DNA from: Candidatus Bathyarchaeota archaeon | GTDB taxonomy: Archaea; Thermoproteota; Bathyarchaeia; 40CM-2-53-6 | Length of the DNA: 64,000 nucleotides | Direction: 5' to 3' | Assembly: GCA_005888755.1 (NCBI GenBank) | Contig: VBBQ01000025.1 | Location: 26,256 to 90,255 of the forward strand | Shown here: piece after piece, positions 42,643-51,413 of the stretch | Layout: each line of letters starts with the position of its first letter | Position numbering within the stretch: the stretch's first letter is position 1 | Notes under the pieces: generated by a model | The model's input: only the letters and a program-made list of their open reading frames with translations | Told to the model about the DNA's origin: nothing | Databases searched by the model: none | Position numbers and translations under genes: made by a program

Positions 42643-43287
42643 TTACGAATATCGATGCGTTGACAGAATCTTCAGGTCCGGCTGAGGACTTGCTGGCAAA
42701 GATGCTCCCGGTTTCGGCTTCTTTCTTTGCCTTAACACTAGAAACACAACTAAGACTACGACCACCGCCGCCACTCCGAGGCCAGTGAGCAAGATTGTCA
42801 CGAAGCCGGAGAGGAGAGATCCGATAGTCTGGGATACATTGACGGTGATACTTGTGACAGCGGGAGCCGCGGTGTGCCATCCAGAGCTGTCGCTGTACTG
42901 CCAAGTGGCGGTACTTGTAACATTGTGGTTGCCGATGAAGGCCCCCGTCGGAATGAGAACCGGGGTATCGACCTCCTTGTTCATGCTGGCTGTCAGGTTG
43001 AACGGAAGCCCTGAGGTAACTTGACGGGTTCCGTTAGACCAGAAATCCGACGCGAACGAAACTCCAGTAACACGTATCGTCAATAGGCCCGTGTTGGTGA
43101 AATTGCTGATTATCGAGACGACTCCACCGGCAAATGGTATCCCACTATAACCCAGATCATACTTCATGGTGAACGATATACCATACGTGTGAACCGTAGG
43201 AATGGTGAGAATTGGAAGAACAATCAGTGCGAGCAGTATCCCAGTTCTAAGCATCAAGTTCCACTTTGGCGATTGAAGTGCGTTCAA
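42643..43287 (-). CDS. Type I membrane protein with extracellular beta-rich domain
   Basis: 214 residues. A signal helix (about 12-30) leads into an external domain rich in Asn-x-Ser/Thr sequons (about eight), then a membrane helix (about 165-187) with a short basic cytoplasmic tail. The domain is strand-rich, Ig-like by appearance. Archaeal N-glycosylation at the sequons is plausible. Function unknown. Confidence 0.68.
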   Translation of the reverse strand: MNALQSPKWNLMLRTGILLALIVLPILTIPTVHTYGISFTMKYDLGYSGIPFAGGVVSIISNFTNTGLLTIRVTGVSFASDFWSNGTRQVTSGLPFNLTASMNKEVDTPVLIPTGAFIGNHNVTSTATWQYSDSSGWHTAAPAVTSITVNVSQTIGSLLSGFVTILLTGLGVAAVVVVLVVFLVLRQRKKPKPGASLPASPQPDLKILSTHRYS

Positions 43288-43301
43288 TGATTCTCGAATT
43301 C

Positions 43302-43997
43302 CTAAGGGGAAGTATCCTGTTGTCCGGGTTTTTGTCCTTCGCTTCTTTGTTCCCGAGAGAAGGCGTTTCGAATTCTGCTTAGTAACCTGCTTCGAAGACT
43401 GTCTTTGTGTCCGAGAAGTCTCTTCTCCCAGTCAACTCTGATGATGAGGTACGCTGTGGAGAGAACGAGTGCTGCTGAAACGATCGAGGCGTAGACGTTC
43501 TCTCCAAGGAACTGGTCGACGATTGTCAATTGCCTGGCGACATAGAGGACTGATAGAATCCAGACGAATTTGCCAGTGTAGAGAGCCACGTAAGATTTCA
43601 GAGGGCTGTATCGAATAATTCCCATAGGAATGAACGCGGCGTCAACTAGTGGAGAAGCTGCGAAGAGGACTCCGACAAGGAAAGTGCTTCCGCCCAAGAG
43701 TTTTCGGAGAGAGTCAAACCTCTCCTGTTTGCGAATCGCTCGTCGAGCGCCGTATCCAAGAGCATAGCTGACAAGTTTTCCAGTGGCGGCTCCAAGGGCT
43801 GCAACAGCTGCGATCTGGATGATTCCAACATAGCTTTCATCCAAAACGACCCCGATTATTACTACCAAGTAGGGCGTCGGAAAGAACGGGATGAGATTAC
43901 CAGCGATACTGACAACAAAGACAAAGAGGAGCGTGGCAAGAAGACCCGAAGGGTGGGTGGACAAAAACCCCAAGACCCAACCAATCAGATCGACCAT
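43302..43997 (-). CDS. DedA/VTT-domain membrane protein
   Basis: 231 residues with about five membrane segments and two partly buried hairpins. The VTT-like core includes IPFFPTPYLVVIIG and AALGAATGKLVSYALGYG, where a proline/glycine-rich re-entrant loop sits in DedA proteins. DedA members are proposed lipid (undecaprenyl or archaeol carrier) flippases linked to proton motive force. It is 14 bp downstream of the type I membrane protein gene. Confidence 0.72.
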   Translation of the reverse strand: MVDLIGWVLGFLSTHPSGLLATLLFVFVVSIAGNLIPFFPTPYLVVIIGVVLDESYVGIIQIAAVAALGAATGKLVSYALGYGARRAIRKQERFDSLRKLLGGSTFLVGVLFAASPLVDAAFIPMGIIRYSPLKSYVALYTGKFVWILSVLYVARQLTIVDQFLGENVYASIVSAALVLSTAYLIIRVDWEKRLLGHKDSLRSRLLSRIRNAFSREQRSEGQKPGQQDTSP

Positions 43998-44137
43998 GAT
44001 GCGAGATCAAACGTGTCCTACTAGGAGGGGGTTGAAAAGCTATCTGCCGAGACGAGTGTGGATGAACTCGCACGAGACAAAGTTCTTCTGAGCGGAATTG
44101 TCACATCGGCTACCCGTGGTTGGAAGGGACTGATAGG

Positions 44138-44455
44138 ATGAGACCGAAGGATGTTTACTCGAAAAAGATCACCTCAGAAGAGGAACAGGGTGGCTACGTG
44201 ATCGTCCTGAAGGACAGGCTCTCCTTTTTCCCCCGTTTGGGCCGGAGATTCCAGGTGATACAGAACGGCCGTTCGCGGAGAGCCATGCTGGAATCTTACC
44301 CCTGCTCCTGTAGAGGGCCTGAGCTCCCCCACTCACACTTTTTCGTCAGAGTCAAAGCGTTGAAGTCAGGCGACAGGGTTACCGTTCGGAAAGATTCGAA
44401 AAGCGGAACCCGCTATCGTCTCCAGATCCAAAACCATCCTCGAAGAAGTACCTGA
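44138..44455 (+). CDS. Small basic protein of unknown function
   Basis: 105 residues from the ATG at 44138; an in-frame TTG lies at 44120. A beta-rich protein (YVIVLKDRLSFFPRLG, FQVIQNGRSRRAML) with a C-S-C pair and H-S-H near 78-90 (PCSCRGPELPHSH), possible metal ligands, and a basic C-terminus. It precedes the RNase J-like gene by 41 bp on the same strand. Not recognised. Confidence 0.5.
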   Translation: MRPKDVYSKKITSEEEQGGYVIVLKDRLSFFPRLGRRFQVIQNGRSRRAMLESYPCSCRGPELPHSHFFVRVKALKSGDRVTVRKDSKSGTRYRLQIQNHPRRST

Positions 44456-44496
44456 AGCTCTATAATCAGAATACTAGGAAATAGTCCGATGAGAGT

Positions 44497-45822
44497 TTGT
44501 CCATGATCGAGATCACTTTCTACGGGGGAGCTGGCGAGATCGGTGGAAATATGATTCTCATCCGTGACGAAGACTCGAAGGTCATGCTTGACTTTGGCAT
44601 GAGCCTGGGAGAAAGAGGACGATTCTTCTCCGAACCCTTTCTCTCACCTAGAAACGAAAGCGGACTGATCAGTCTCGGAATCATTCCCGACATCGCCGGC
44701 CTATACAAGGGAGGAGGGGAAGTGCCTGCGGACGCTGTCTTCCTTAGCCATGCCCACATCGACCATTCAATGTCTGTCTCCCTCCTCAATCGGCAGATAC
44801 CGGTCTACTGTGGAGAGTCTACGAAGATGATTCTTGAGGCTCTGTCGACAGCTCGTCCAGGCGGTTTCGAGAACGATCTTGAAGGGATCCAGTTCAAAAC
44901 TTTCCGAACTGGAGACCGGATGAAAATGGGAGGAATAGAGATAGAGCCGGTTCACGTGGACCACAGTATGCCAGGTTCCTATGGCTTCATAGTTCACACG
45001 TCTATCGGACCCCTTGCGTACAGTGGGGACTTTCGGGCTCACGGACCGAGATCCGACATGACACAAGACTTTGTCGATAAAGCGGAGGAGTCGAAAACAG
45101 AATTGTTTCTTTGTGAAGGCACAAACCTGGTCCGAGGCGACTTGCAGTCCGAAGCGGAGGTTGTTGACAAAGTTGATCATGTGGTCCGGAAAACAAGCGG
45201 GCTAGTGCTTGCAAATTTTTCGACCGCAGACGTGGACAGGCTGAGAACTTTTTACGAGATTGCCAAGAAGAACAATAGGGTCCTAGGTGTCTCATTGAGA
45301 CAGGCTCATCTGCTTCAAGCACTCGTCAAAGACACACATCTCTCTATTCCAGACGTCTCTCACGACCCCAATATTGTCGTCTACCAGCGATCGAAAAAGA
45401 CCTACTTTAACTGGGAAAAAGAGGTCATGAAGAATAGCACCGTGAAAACGTCGAAAGATGTGAAAGAGAAGCAGGGAAAGTACATTCTAGCTGCCAGCTC
45501 CTACGATATGAACGAGGTCTTGGACATCAAGCCTGACGCGGGTGGAGCGTTCATCAACAGCAGCTCGGAACCGTTCAATGAGGAAATGGAGATCGACCAC
45601 GAACGCTTCGTCAACTGGCTCAACCATTTCGGGCTGCCAATGTATCAGATTCACAGCTCGGGACACATGATGCCCACGGAGCTACGCGAGACGATCGCAA
45701 AGATCAGTCCCAAGACGCTTGTCCCAATCCACACAGAACAACCACACCTTTACGAATTGTTCATCAAAGACCTTGCCAAAGTGTACCAACCTATCAAGGG
45801 AACCACGTGGACAGTCGCCTAG
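44497..45822 (+). CDS. MBL-fold/beta-CASP ribonuclease, RNase J-like
   Basis: 441 residues. The zinc motifs are SHAHIDHS (85-91), HVDHSMPGSYGF, YSGDFRAHG, and the beta-CASP domain ends with IHSSGHM and VPIHTEQPH (motif C). The family includes archaeal RNase J, a 5'-3' exoribonuclease, and endonucleases. The sequence is shorter than CPSF-like archaeal aCPSF1 and lacks KH domains, so RNase J-like is preferred. It may act with the small gene upstream. Confidence 0.88.
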   Translation: MSMIEITFYGGAGEIGGNMILIRDEDSKVMLDFGMSLGERGRFFSEPFLSPRNESGLISLGIIPDIAGLYKGGGEVPADAVFLSHAHIDHSMSVSLLNRQIPVYCGESTKMILEALSTARPGGFENDLEGIQFKTFRTGDRMKMGGIEIEPVHVDHSMPGSYGFIVHTSIGPLAYSGDFRAHGPRSDMTQDFVDKAEESKTELFLCEGTNLVRGDLQSEAEVVDKVDHVVRKTSGLVLANFSTADVDRLRTFYEIAKKNNRVLGVSLRQAHLLQALVKDTHLSIPDVSHDPNIVVYQRSKKTYFNWEKEVMKNSTVKTSKDVKEKQGKYILAASSYDMNEVLDIKPDAGGAFINSSSEPFNEEMEIDHERFVNWLNHFGLPMYQIHSSGHMMPTELRETIAKISPKTLVPIHTEQPHLYELFIKDLAKVYQPIKGTTWTVA

Positions 45823-45851
45823 ACATCGTTAGGACCGGAGAACTGTGTGGC

Positions 45852-46448
45852 TCAAAGCTGCTTTCTTACGATTGCGAAACGTTCTAGCTGGCGATGGATC
45901 TTGAAGCCGGCTTTGAGATACATGTTCAAGGATCCCTTGTAGTTCTCTTCGGCCCACGGAGTCTCCCAAGCTCGTTTGATCGGATTGGTCGTTGGGTAGC
46001 CCTCTGCAACCTGTAACTTGTCTAGACGGAACTTGTCGCAAGCAGCGTTTAGAAGCGCAGTGCCTACTCCTTTTCCTCTATGTCCGGGGGTTACGAGGAA
46101 GCACATGATCGAGCCCACGGGCTCAGCAGAATTGTCTATGGCAGCAGCGTATCTCCGCATGTTCAGGAAGTTGGACCGCGGCTGTGCGTTGCACCAGCCA
46201 ACCACTTTCCCCTCTACGATCGCCAATAGACCGTATGCTTTTCCTGATCTTATCCGTTCGGCCCGAGCGGCACGATGAGCCGGCCCGGCGGTAGCGTCCC
46301 ACGAGTCATCGGGCGTGTCGTAAAATCCGCAGTAACAGTCGGACCATTCTGGAAAATCGGTGAAGGCATCCTTGTCGAAGAAGCGAAGGTAGTCGTCAAG
46401 CAGTTCGGGGGTCAGCTCTCGAACCTCAACCTTCAATGCGCAGCTCAC
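45852..46448 (-). CDS. GNAT-family N-acetyltransferase
   Basis: 198 residues. The acetyl-CoA loop is FLVTPGHRGKGVGTALLN, followed by a helix and YKGSLNMYLKAGFK, the standard GNAT C-terminal motif B. The N-terminal half (FTDFPEWSDCYCGFYD) is typical of a subfamily found with soil archaea and firmicutes. Substrate unknown. It is convergent with the RNase J-like gene (29 bp). Confidence 0.82.
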   Translation of the reverse strand: MSCALKVEVRELTPELLDDYLRFFDKDAFTDFPEWSDCYCGFYDTPDDSWDATAGPAHRAARAERIRSGKAYGLLAIVEGKVVGWCNAQPRSNFLNMRRYAAAIDNSAEPVGSIMCFLVTPGHRGKGVGTALLNAACDKFRLDKLQVAEGYPTTNPIKRAWETPWAEENYKGSLNMYLKAGFKIHRQLERFAIVRKQL

Positions 46449-46513
46449 AACCGGTTCGTACTTCTCTGAGAGTATAAGGGGGGTCTTTGGGGAATTGTTA
46501 GAGTAACAGGGAA

Positions 46514-47473
46514 TCAGCTCTCTAATCGGTCGCTTTCCGAGGGACTATGCCTTGTTTTGTATGTAGTGATCACAACTACTGCGATGACTATCATTGTAGA
46601 TGCGAGGAGGGTCCGAAGGGTCAATTGTTCACCAGCAAGGAAATAGCCGAGGAAGACGGCTACTATCGGGTTGACGTAGGCGTAGGTGGACGCCCTCGCA
46701 GTCGTCGTCTTTGTCAGCAACCAGACATAAGACGAGAAGGCTATCAGAGAACCGAATACTAACAGATAGAGGAATGAGATGAGAGATAGAAACGATATCT
46801 TGCTCGGCTGAAAACCGACCCACTCCTGAGAAACCAATGAAACCAAGAGGAGGAGAACTCCGCCTGCTAACATCTCCATTCCACTGCCCAACAGCGGGGT
46901 CTTCGGAAGAGACGCCTTTCGAGAATAAACAGAACCAATAGCCCATGAGAGCGAGGCGAAGAGCAGGACCCCAACCCAGAGAGGGTTCAAACCACCACCG
47001 GCAAGATCACCTGGTCCTACTAGCAGAATAACTCCCCCGAAGCCTAGGACCAGGCCGAGAACGACTTGCGGAGTTGGGACGACCCGGTTCTTTTGTAACA
47101 GCTCTAAGAGGGCCATCCAGATTGGAACAATCGTAATCAGTACCGCGGTCAAGCCAGAGGGAATCACTTGTTCGGCCTTGGTCACTCCCCCGTTTCCCCC
47201 AAGCAATAGCAATCCGCCGATGATCGTCGCGGCCTTCCAATTAGCCCGGGTCGGACGCTGAGCGCCTCTCAAACGCATCCAAGTGTAGAGCGCTCCCCCG
47301 GCAATCAGAAAACGGATCGCAGCCATTAGAAACGGAGGGAAGGTCTCGATGGCGAAACGTATCGCCAAGTAAGTGGATCCCCAAATCGTGTAGATCGATA
47401 GAAACGCAAGCGCAATCTGAAGTCGCAATGACAGCACTGGCAAAGGCAGAGACCTCGTGAAGGGCGGCGACAT
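46514..47473 (-). CDS. EamA/DMT-superfamily exporter
   Basis: 319 residues with ten membrane helices as two EamA repeats. TIWGSTYLAIRFAIETFPPFLMAAIRF opens the first repeat (part shown), and SYVWLLTKTTTARASTYAYVNPIVAVFLG closes the second. Such YedA/RhaT-like proteins export amino acids or metabolites. The substrate is unknown. The start is separated by about 100 bp from the VOC remnant on the other strand. Confidence 0.9.
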   Translation of the reverse strand: MSPPFTRSLPLPVLSLRLQIALAFLSIYTIWGSTYLAIRFAIETFPPFLMAAIRFLIAGGALYTWMRLRGAQRPTRANWKAATIIGGLLLLGGNGGVTKAEQVIPSGLTAVLITIVPIWMALLELLQKNRVVPTPQVVLGLVLGFGGVILLVGPGDLAGGGLNPLWVGVLLFASLSWAIGSVYSRKASLPKTPLLGSGMEMLAGGVLLLLVSLVSQEWVGFQPSKISFLSLISFLYLLVFGSLIAFSSYVWLLTKTTTARASTYAYVNPIVAVFLGYFLAGEQLTLRTLLASTMIVIAVVVITTYKTRHSPSESDRLES

Positions 47474-47571
47474 AAACGACCCGGATAAACTATCTACTGT
47501 AATGTGACGGGATCCCTCGCCGATAGGAGCTCATTTGCTATACAACTTGCACCTTCCGAACCGAGAGTCGT

Positions 47572-47941
47572 TTGCTCAAACAGATTGACTACGTGATGAT
47601 CGGAGTGTCAAATATGGAGCAATCGGTAGGATTTTACAAGGACATACTCGGCATGCCCCTCAAATATCAGACAATGAGTGGACTGAGTTCCAGACCCGGC
47701 CACTACTCTCGCACTTTACCTATCAAAACTCAGGGTCCCCCCTGCAACACCGCAGAGGGAAATCGTCGCGGGAGCATCAACGATAGGGTTCACCGTTACC
47801 GACCTTGACAAGACCTACTACGAACTCAAGTCGAAAAATGTGAGATTCGTCATGGAACCGAAGTTGCGGGAAGAGGAAGGAATCAAACTGGCCGTCTGCC
47901 TCGACCCTGATGACCTGGAAATTTCCATATCGGAACCGTGA
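47572..47941 (+). pseudogene. VOC-family protein gene with two frameshifts
   Basis: A glyoxalase-like protein is spread over three frames: IDYVMIGVSNMEQSVGFYKD to LKYQTM (TTG at 47572), then WTEFQT near 47680, then ATTLALYLS through TIGFTVTDLDKTYYELKSK and VCLDPDDLEISISEP to a TGA at 47939. Missing single bases near 47675 and 47698 would rejoin them. Two breaks within 30 bp in an otherwise family-like sequence suggest decay, or local sequence errors. Confidence 0.8.
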
Positions 47942-47998
47942 AACAGCCAATCAGGGCCGAAACGCCTACCAGCTAGATAACGACACTTCCGTTCTTAT

Positions 47999-48427
47999 TC
48001 AGCTTCCATTTGCTGGCATGCCAGCAAAGCTCGCGATCATGGCGAGGATCCCGAGAAGGAAACCTAGCAGAAATGGAACAGACCCTACGAACACCAGGAA
48101 TCCCAAGATCCCTCTCCTCTCTCTTTCCAGAGACACACCCAGCAGGGAGAGACCTCCGGATACAAGGAGCAATGGATAGACAAGCAGCACCCAGCTGTAA
48201 CCGACGAGCAAACCACCGGTTAACAAGAAAGCAAACCAAAAAGGAAGAGACAGATATCCGATGAGCAAAGAAAAACCCCCGGGTATGCCTTCGAAGAAGA
48301 ACGAAAGACCACCGGAAATCATCCCGTAGGTCCCAGCGATCAATCCAAGCCCTCCCCCAACAACGCCTGACAAGGCTGATAGTTTCAAAGGACGATCCAG
48401 ATCATTCCACAACAGCCGTCCTGCCAT
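47999..48427 (-). CDS. Glycine-rich multi-pass membrane protein
   Basis: 142 residues with four hydrophobic segments (about 17-42, 47-70, 72-97, 106-132) and a GxxxG-rich first helix. A short basic N-terminus is likely cytoplasmic. No family is recognised. It is divergent from the acetyltransferase gene at 48440 with about 13 bp between annotated starts, so one of the two starts is probably downstream. Confidence 0.6.
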   Translation of the reverse strand: MAGRLLWNDLDRPLKLSALSGVVGGGLGLIAGTYGMISGGLSFFFEGIPGGFSLLIGYLSLPFWFAFLLTGGLLVGYSWVLLVYPLLLVSGGLSLLGVSLERERRGILGFLVFVGSVPFLLGFLLGILAMIASFAGMPANGS

Positions 48428-48439
48428 CGCCCGACCTCC

Positions 48440-49015
48440 GTGAGACCCAGACGATCTGAAGTAGCGCGACTGTGCTTAACTTCTTATCGGAAGGGAGGCA
48501 CCAACAAGGCTGCTACCCTCAAGGACGGACGCGAGATAATTCTGACGTTGTATCGCCTGGAAGACAAAGAAGCACTTGTTTCCATGTATGCAGGCATGTC
48601 ACCGGAGGCCCTCAAGTGGGGCATGCCACCATACGATCGCGCGAGGATAGAGCGCTGGACCTCCGACTTGACAAACAACATCAACCTAATCGCGCGATCA
48701 GAAGAAAGAGTTGTTGGTCACCTGTACATGTTCAGGACGCCCTACGAACGACGCAAAGGGGTCGCAGATCTCCTGATCTACATTCACCAAGACTTTCAGG
48801 ACCTAGGGCTCGGAACAAGGATGATGGGGAAAGCGATCGAGATAGCGAAGGAGCGAGGGTTCCACCGACTCGGACTGACCGTGGTCGCGGACAATGAGAG
48901 GGCGATCAATGTCTATGAGAAGGTCGGCTTCAAGAGGGAAGGAATTGCGAGAGAGACTTTCTACGGGGACGACCATCGCTACCACGACGAGGTCGAGATG
49001 GGCCTCCTACTCTAA
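48440..49015 (+). CDS. GNAT-family N-acetyltransferase
   Basis: Up to 191 residues. After about 25 residues that may not be translated (a start near 48490 would avoid overlap with the neighbouring promoter), the GNAT domain runs GREIILTLYRLEDKEAL to VYEKVGFKREGIARE. The acetyl-CoA loop is IHQDFQDLGLGTRMM. The family is RimJ/RimL-like and may acetylate proteins or amino compounds. Substrate unknown. Confidence 0.82.
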   Translation: MRPRRSEVARLCLTSYRKGGTNKAATLKDGREIILTLYRLEDKEALVSMYAGMSPEALKWGMPPYDRARIERWTSDLTNNINLIARSEERVVGHLYMFRTPYERRKGVADLLIYIHQDFQDLGLGTRMMGKAIEIAKERGFHRLGLTVVADNERAINVYEKVGFKREGIARETFYGDDHRYHDEVEMGLLL

Positions 49016-49018
49016 CGG

Positions 49019-49719
49019 TCAACTAGCGGTTCCAATGTACAAGCCGCGGCCTATAAGTCCCTCAGGATCGTAGCTTGTTTCAAGCTTTGCCAATCGAAAC
49101 GCGTCCAGATATTCATCGTGAGTGAAGAGTCCCTAACTCAAGCCGTTCCACAAAATGCTCAACTCGTTTCGGTGTGGCGACGAGATGATGCATGTCCATG
49201 ACGGACAGCTTTCCTTTAGTCTCACTGATGTTCATTCGAGCAATCTTGAGTTCAGGTTGGTCGACGAAATTGGCGTGAACCGATCGCTTCCGCCATTGTT
49301 GAGGCGTTAACCAGGGTTCCACCATCAAGACCCCGCCGGGCTTGAGTGTCTGGAGATGTTTCGAATCGCGAGACGCAGTTTCCCCTTGGTTTTCAAGTGG
49401 CCAATGGCGCTGAAGAGACAAGTGATCGCATCGAATCGCTTGTTGAGCTTGAATGTGACCATATTACCCCGATGAAACACAATGTCAGGGTGTTTCTTCC
49501 TGGCGAGTCTCAGCATTTGCTGGTTGATGTCTAGCCTTCGACTGTGTAGTCATTTTTCAGATAGGTAATGTGGCTGCCGGTTCCACAGGCAACTTCGAGC
49601 TGATTGTTGCCCCGGGAACGTTTGTGTTTCTGGATTAACTCATGAAGCTTTGCTGCTTCTTTCTCGTAGTTCTTGAACGAGTAGATAGCATCGTAGAATT
49701 CGGCTGAGCGATCGTACAA
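49019..49719 (-). pseudogene. SAM methyltransferase gene with three frameshifts
   Basis: Four pieces of one class I methyltransferase lie in order on the minus strand. ATG at 49719 encodes AEFYDAIYSFKNYEKEA and motif I LEVACGTGSHI; a TAG at 49531 interrupts it. INQQMLRLARKKHPD to SAIGHLKTKGKL continues in another frame, LKPGGVLMVEPWLTP in a third (from about 49350), and [13 protein letters not shown] to the C-terminus in a fourth step after an extra base near 49130. Removing or adding single bases restores one 230-residue protein. Confidence 0.82.
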
Positions 49720-49770
49720 TTGCCGATAAAACGTGGGCCAACAGTCGGCACAGATATGGCTTGGGTAGAC

Positions 49771-50394
49771 CTAGGGATGGAGAGGTAGAACCATCGCGTC
49801 CTCAGAAGCTATCAATCCGATCGTGACTAGCTGAGTAACGACTTCCAGTATCTGCATCCGAATTTCAGTAGGTGAAACCTTCTTTTCCACAGCGAGTTCT
49901 GCTGTTAGCTCGTCGATTGTCTTGTTTCCATCGCTTTTCTCCCAGAGGCTGGCGATATCATCGTTTCCGAGGTATCGCGAATTCGCCTCATTGATCAGGA
50001 CAATGGTCCCGTCAGGGTTCTTGGCGATGTGCCCTTTTTTCCTGGGCTTGAAACTTGCAGGGTTGAACTCGATAGTGACTGGTTCCTGGTTCGCTTGTAG
50101 ACGTTCTCGCGCTGCAGCGCTCATTTTGTCAGGGGTCCATGGCGGGTCCCAGACAATGTCGACATCGGCGTGCGTGACACCGGGTATCTTCTCGATAAGT
50201 TCCTTGACCTGGTGACTCAGGTAGGCGCTCGCGGGGCACCCCATGGCCGTGAGGGTCATGCGAACTTTCACAGTATCCTTGTCGATCGCAACGCCATACA
50301 CTAGCCCAAGATCAACAATGTTGACTGGTATCTCCGGGTCGTAACAGTTCCGGAGAACATCCATCACTCGACCGACAGAGAGTTCTTCGCTCAA
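49771..50394 (-). CDS. DUF59 (MIP18/SufT-like) domain fused to a PqqD-like domain
   Basis: 207 residues. Residues 1-100 are a DUF59 Fe-S assembly domain: YDPEIPVNIVDLGLVYGV (18-35) and the TAMGCPAS loop with the conserved cysteine (C53). Residues 115-200 resemble PqqD peptide-binding domains: GTIVLINEANSRYLGNDD, then helices with TIDELTAEL and ILEVVTQLVTIGLI. DUF59 proteins assist Fe-S cluster insertion; PqqD folds bind precursor peptides for radical SAM enzymes. No radical SAM gene is in the window. The pairing is unusual. Confidence 0.78.
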   Translation of the reverse strand: MSEELSVGRVMDVLRNCYDPEIPVNIVDLGLVYGVAIDKDTVKVRMTLTAMGCPASAYLSHQVKELIEKIPGVTHADVDIVWDPPWTPDKMSAAARERLQANQEPVTIEFNPASFKPRKKGHIAKNPDGTIVLINEANSRYLGNDDIASLWEKSDGNKTIDELTAELAVEKKVSPTEIRMQILEVVTQLVTIGLIASEDAMVLPLHP

Positions 50395-50467
50395 CGGCTT
50401 CGACCAAAGAATCTGATCGCTAACGAACCTAATAGAGCTATTCGACCGGCAGGGCTGCTGGGGCAGG

Positions 50468-50959
50468 TCACGCGAAGATGACCCGCGTGGGTATGAAGAG
50501 GTTCAAGTCCCATACGTGTATGTCGCAGGAGGAATACGGAGAAGTATACAGGAACCCATTCGATGACCATGACGAGAGATTCTGGTTTTCGAGAACCAGT
50601 GAATAGTATGTCGAGGCCGGGGCTGTCCAGTTGAAACTCACAAAACCGGTACCGTTGAGACGCCATTGCCCTGTCGAACGGGGTCCGACCGTCCAAAAGA
50701 CACTGCCGGTCTTAGGGTCAGTCAAATTGATCTTCACAGAACCAATGGTGACATTGAACCTCCACATGTAAGAGTGAGACTGTGTCAGAGACAGATTGAA
50801 GGTCGGCGTCCCACTGGCGACCGAAACGGTGTCATTGAAAATTAGGGCGGGCGTGTATGGGCTTGGACCTCCTGGCTTGCGCGGAAATGCAAATGGATGG
50901 GAACCGGGAAAGGGCACAGGCAATATCCTGACTAGTAGAACGATTAGTATGAGAACCAA
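50468..50959 (-). CDS. Signal-anchored beta-rich extracellular protein
   Basis: 163 residues from a TTG; the frame is open further upstream to the previous stop codon, so a rare start is possible. An N-terminal hydrophobic segment (about 2-14, longer if extended) anchors it. The rest is strand-rich with many Asn-x-Ser/Thr sites and aromatic residues, resembling a jelly-roll or Ig-like domain. The gene ahead (start 51340) ends about 45 bp upstream. Function unknown. Confidence 0.55.
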   Translation of the reverse strand: MVLILIVLLVRILPVPFPGSHPFAFPRKPGGPSPYTPALIFNDTVSVASGTPTFNLSLTQSHSYMWRFNVTIGSVKINLTDPKTGSVFWTVGPRSTGQWRLNGTGFVSFNWTAPASTYYSLVLENQNLSSWSSNGFLYTSPYSSCDIHVWDLNLFIPTRVIFA

Positions 50960-51004
50960 GCTACCGATGCCTAGAATCCTTTTGGTCTCGTGGGAGACTA
51001 TGAT

Positions 51005-51340
51005 CTAATCCTTCCTCTTTTGTTTCTTCGACTTCTTGCCTGGGTATCGTTGGCCTAGTTCAGCGAGCTCGTTCTGCCAAGGACGCATTACGTATTCGCC
51101 GACTATCCCGCCTCCCTCAGGATTAGGAAAGCTGACCGGATGTTTCTGGAATTCCTTTTCGTTTTGTCGCTGGTTTTGGAGGAGATATAGAATGACGACT
51201 TCTGAGCCTGCCCAGATTCCGGCTAGAAGGATCCAGTTGGAGACCGGGTCAAGATTGTAGACGAGAACGATTAAGCCAGTGGCTATGAAAGCGAAGAAAA
51301 CGGATCCGATCGCCTCGCCTGTCCTCGGGCGGAGCAGCAA
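51005..51340 (-). CDS. Two-helix membrane protein with basic C-terminal tail
   Basis: 111 residues: two membrane helices (about 10-29 and 36-56), then a cytoplasmic region with a PNPEGGGIVGEYVM turn and a strongly basic end (GKKSKKQKRKD). The next gene downstream encodes an anchored external protein, so both may be one envelope unit. Not recognised. Confidence 0.55.
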   Translation of the reverse strand: MLLRPRTGEAIGSVFFAFIATGLIVLVYNLDPVSNWILLAGIWAGSEVVILYLLQNQRQNEKEFQKHPVSFPNPEGGGIVGEYVMRPWQNELAELGQRYPGKKSKKQKRKD

Positions 51341-51413
51341 TACTCTCCCCTAAACACGTGGACGATCGATGCTAAGAAGATTACTGAGACTAGCCTCTGT
51401 CCCGGCCCATGTG

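Noticed and set aside
50498-50520. GGTTCAAGTCCC, a tRNA T-loop-like sequence
   Set aside because: It lies within a coding region and has no cloverleaf around it.
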